NCBI GenBank assembly: GCA_026193735.1
Contig: JAPHUJ010000339.1
Coordinates: 1 to 8,152 of the forward strand
DNA length: 8,152 nt
Direction: 5' to 3'
DNA from: Sulfurovum sp.
GTDB lineage: Bacteria > Campylobacterota > Campylobacteria > Campylobacterales > Sulfurovaceae
Below, piece by piece: positions 7,202 through 8,152 of the stretch (position 1 is its first letter; each line of letters begins with the position of its first letter). The notes below the pieces were generated by a model. The model saw nothing but the letters and a program-made list of their open reading frames with translations. It did no database searches and was not told the origin of the DNA. Both the position numbers and the translations under genes were made by a program.

Positions 7202-7223
7202 AAACTGATTTTCAAAACAGTTT
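7202..7223. repeat. short inverted repeat AAACTG-N10-CAGTTT
   Basis: Perfect 6-bp arms lie about 20 bp upstream of the possible -10 box of the patatin gene on the minus strand. It could be a regulator site. The arms are short enough to arise by chance in this composition. Confidence 0.3.
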
Positions 7224-7371
7224 CTTCTTCTTAAATTAATTGTTTTATATTGATAATTATACTAAAAATCTTTACCTTGATGTTTACTTGACAAGATTAC
7301 CATTATAAAAGCCGAATTTATTGATTAAAATTTAAACAATCATTTTAATGACAATTTGACATATTTTTACA

Positions 7372-7387
7372 ATATTTTTAAAAATAT
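7372..7387. repeat. perfect 16-bp palindrome ATATTTTTAAAAATAT
   Basis: A perfect self-complementary 16-mer lies between a consensus TTGACA (7356-7361) and TATACT (7385-7390), which it overlaps at the end. A partial copy of its left half lies at 7361-7369. Its place between promoter-like boxes of the 108-aa gene would suit a repressor or a curved A-tract element, but it is built of A and T only. Confidence 0.4.
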
Positions 7388-7423
7388 ACTATCATTAGAT
7401 ATAAATTACAGAAGGAGCCAAAG

Positions 7424-7750
7424 GTGGAAGGTATGATAAAAGTAATGTACACAGTGATCTGTAAAAATGACGTGAACGAAGTACTAAGTCTGGCAGACAT
7501 ATTTGCCAATGAAAAAGTTGAAAAGGCCATAAAGAGTGAATTTGCAAAAGGGATAAGGAGCCTTGTACTCTCATATAAAGGAGAGGTAGAAGTTTTTTTG
7601 AAAACACAAAAAGAGGTTTTTGAAGTTACCGTGAGTAAAAATGACTTTGCAGACTTACTTGAACTTGCAGAAGAAGATGCACGCAAGCATAAACGTATCA
7701 AAAAAGAGTGTGATGGTGTAGAATTGGTCGATATTTTAACCATTGACTAG
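7424..7750 (+). CDS. small soluble protein of unknown function (108 aa)
   Basis: I do not recognise this family. The protein is short and charged, with no signal peptide or membrane segment, so it is probably cytoplasmic. Alternating hydrophobic stretches (YTVICK, SLVLSYKGEVEVFL, FEVTV) suggest beta strands, and helices are likely at about 17-42 and 72-94, giving a small alpha/beta fold. Cysteines 13 and 96 do not form a recognisable metal motif. The start is taken as GTG because GAAGGAG (7411-7417) lies 6 nt before it. An ATG three codons later (7433) has its own weaker GGTGG and cannot be excluded. The gene ends 57 nt before the next plus-strand gene and could share a transcript with it. 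Confidence 0.78.
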   Translation: MEGMIKVMYTVICKNDVNEVLSLADIFANEKVEKAIKSEFAKGIRSLVLSYKGEVEVFLKTQKEVFEVTVSKNDFADLLELAEEDARKHKRIKKECDGVELVDILTID

Positions 7751-7770
7751 GAGTAAGAGCTACTTTTTCA

Positions 7771-7779
7771 TGCTATACT
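7771..7779 (+). promoter_or_regulatory. possible extended -10 promoter before the gene at 7808
   Basis: TGCTATACT has the TGn extension directly before the hexamer TATACT (7774-7779). It would start transcription about 20 nt before the ATG at 7808. No -35 box is at the standard distance; TTGACT (7743-7748) is 25 nt away. The downstream gene could therefore be transcribed on its own. Confidence 0.35.
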
Positions 7780-7807
7780 TAGTCAAAATAAATAATAATA
7801 AGACACT

Positions 7808-8152
7808 ATGGCAAAGAAAAAGAAAAAATACTTTATAAAACTCAACAACAAAATACGAAACTATTTTAATGGTCTTCCTTTTGATGAAGGGGTAGCTACA
7901 CTCGATGAAGATAAACTCATAGAGCTCATTATGCTGCTTGAGATCACCCTTCCCTCACACACAAAAGAAGAGATGATACGTGCACTCAGACGTGTTTGGA
8001 GTGAAGGTGAAGCTCTGTCAAGAGAAATGATAGTCTCATACCTCACACAGAGTTACAAGGCCATTCCGTATGCAGGAAACATTAAACGTCCTTTAGACAA
8101 AGTAGAAAAGATCCTCCAACTCTTAGTAGATGTCGAATACAGTAAGCATGAA
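7808..8152 (+). CDS. protein of unknown function, N-terminal part, cut by window edge
   Basis: The frame is open from the ATG to the last base, 115 codons, with no stop; the C-terminus is outside the window. The protein begins with a very basic stretch (MAKKKKKYFIK) and continues with mostly helical, amphipathic sequence, for example residues about 32-45, 51-67 and 96-112. There is no signal peptide or membrane segment in the visible part. A basic N-terminus is compatible with nucleic-acid or membrane-surface contact, but no known domain is visible and I do not assign a function. The ribosome binding site is weak (TAAGA about 5 nt before the ATG). Confidence 0.75.
   Translation, partial: MAKKKKKYFIKLNNKIRNYFNGLPFDEGVATLDEDKLIELIMLLEITLPSHTKEEMIRALRRVWSEGEALSREMIVSYLTQSYKAIPYAGNIKRPLDKVEKILQLLVDVEYSKHE

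Larger units (their letters stand above)
7138..7423. other. divergent intergenic spacer, very AT-rich
   Basis: This spacer separates the patatin gene from the 108-aa gene. It should hold the promoters of both. Seen inside are a 6-bp inverted repeat (AAACTG 7202-7207, CAGTTT 7218-7223), two TTGACA hexamers (7288-7293 and 7356-7361) with no -10 box at the standard distance, and a 16-bp palindrome. No open reading frame, RNA gene or terminator is convincing here. Confidence 0.6.

Noticed and set aside
7248..7262. TTGATAATTATAC as a Fur-type site.
   Set aside because: Only one half matches the GATAAT pattern; the other half is not inverted.
7288..7309. TTGACA followed by TATAAA as a promoter in the large spacer.
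   Set aside because: The spacer between the boxes is only 10 nt, which does not suit sigma-70.
7378..7743. Minus-strand open frame of 121 codons opposite the 108-aa gene.
   Set aside because: Serine- and threonine-rich composition typical of an antisense shadow, with no ribosome binding site that I can support.
7752..7769. AGTA-AGAGC-TACT followed by T-run as a terminator of the 108-aa gene.
   Set aside because: A 4-bp AT-rich stem is too weak to call.

Overview
The window looks like a piece of a Campylobacterota chromosome, probably close to Sulfurimonas or a relative. This rests on the AT-rich sequence, the tightly packed respiratory operon, the style of the NuoA and NuoB sequences and the A/T-tract promoters. 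No 16S or other marker is present, so the placement is inference.

Positions 1-4872 (minus strand) hold the front part of a complex I operon in the order nuoA-nuoB-nuoCD-nuoE-nuoF-nuoG, with nuoG cut by the window edge. Every junction overlaps (10, 8, 4, 11 and 4 nt), so the subunits are probably made by coupled translation. nuoC and nuoD are one fused reading frame. All Fe-S ligands expected in NuoB, NuoE, NuoF and the visible part of NuoG are present. However, NuoF keeps its FMN/N3 framework while the positions that hold the adenine and the adenosine ribose of NADH in characterised complex I are replaced (Ala58, Leu66, Lys169, Thr189). NuoE also lacks a short segment between its cysteine pairs. 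The peripheral arm therefore looks like an electron-input module with a changed donor preference. This is the most interesting point of the window.

Positions 4873-5111 are a divergent regulatory region. It holds a good -10 box for nuo, an inverted repeat (4960-4988), an imperfect direct repeat, and a promoter-like box for the next gene. Positions 5112-5729 (plus) encode a 205-aa exported protein of unknown function. It converges on a minus-strand patatin-like phospholipase lipoprotein (5803-7137), which has a lipobox Cys18 and a probable Ser102/Asp281 dyad.

Positions 7138-7423 are a very AT-rich divergent spacer with a perfect 16-bp palindrome. It is followed on the plus strand by two genes I do not recognise: a 108-aa soluble protein (7424-7750, GTG start) and a lysine-rich-start protein that runs off the right edge (7808-8152). 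I found no RNA genes, mobile elements, CRISPR arrays or clear intrinsic terminators. Outside the nuo operon the genes are not obviously related to one another.
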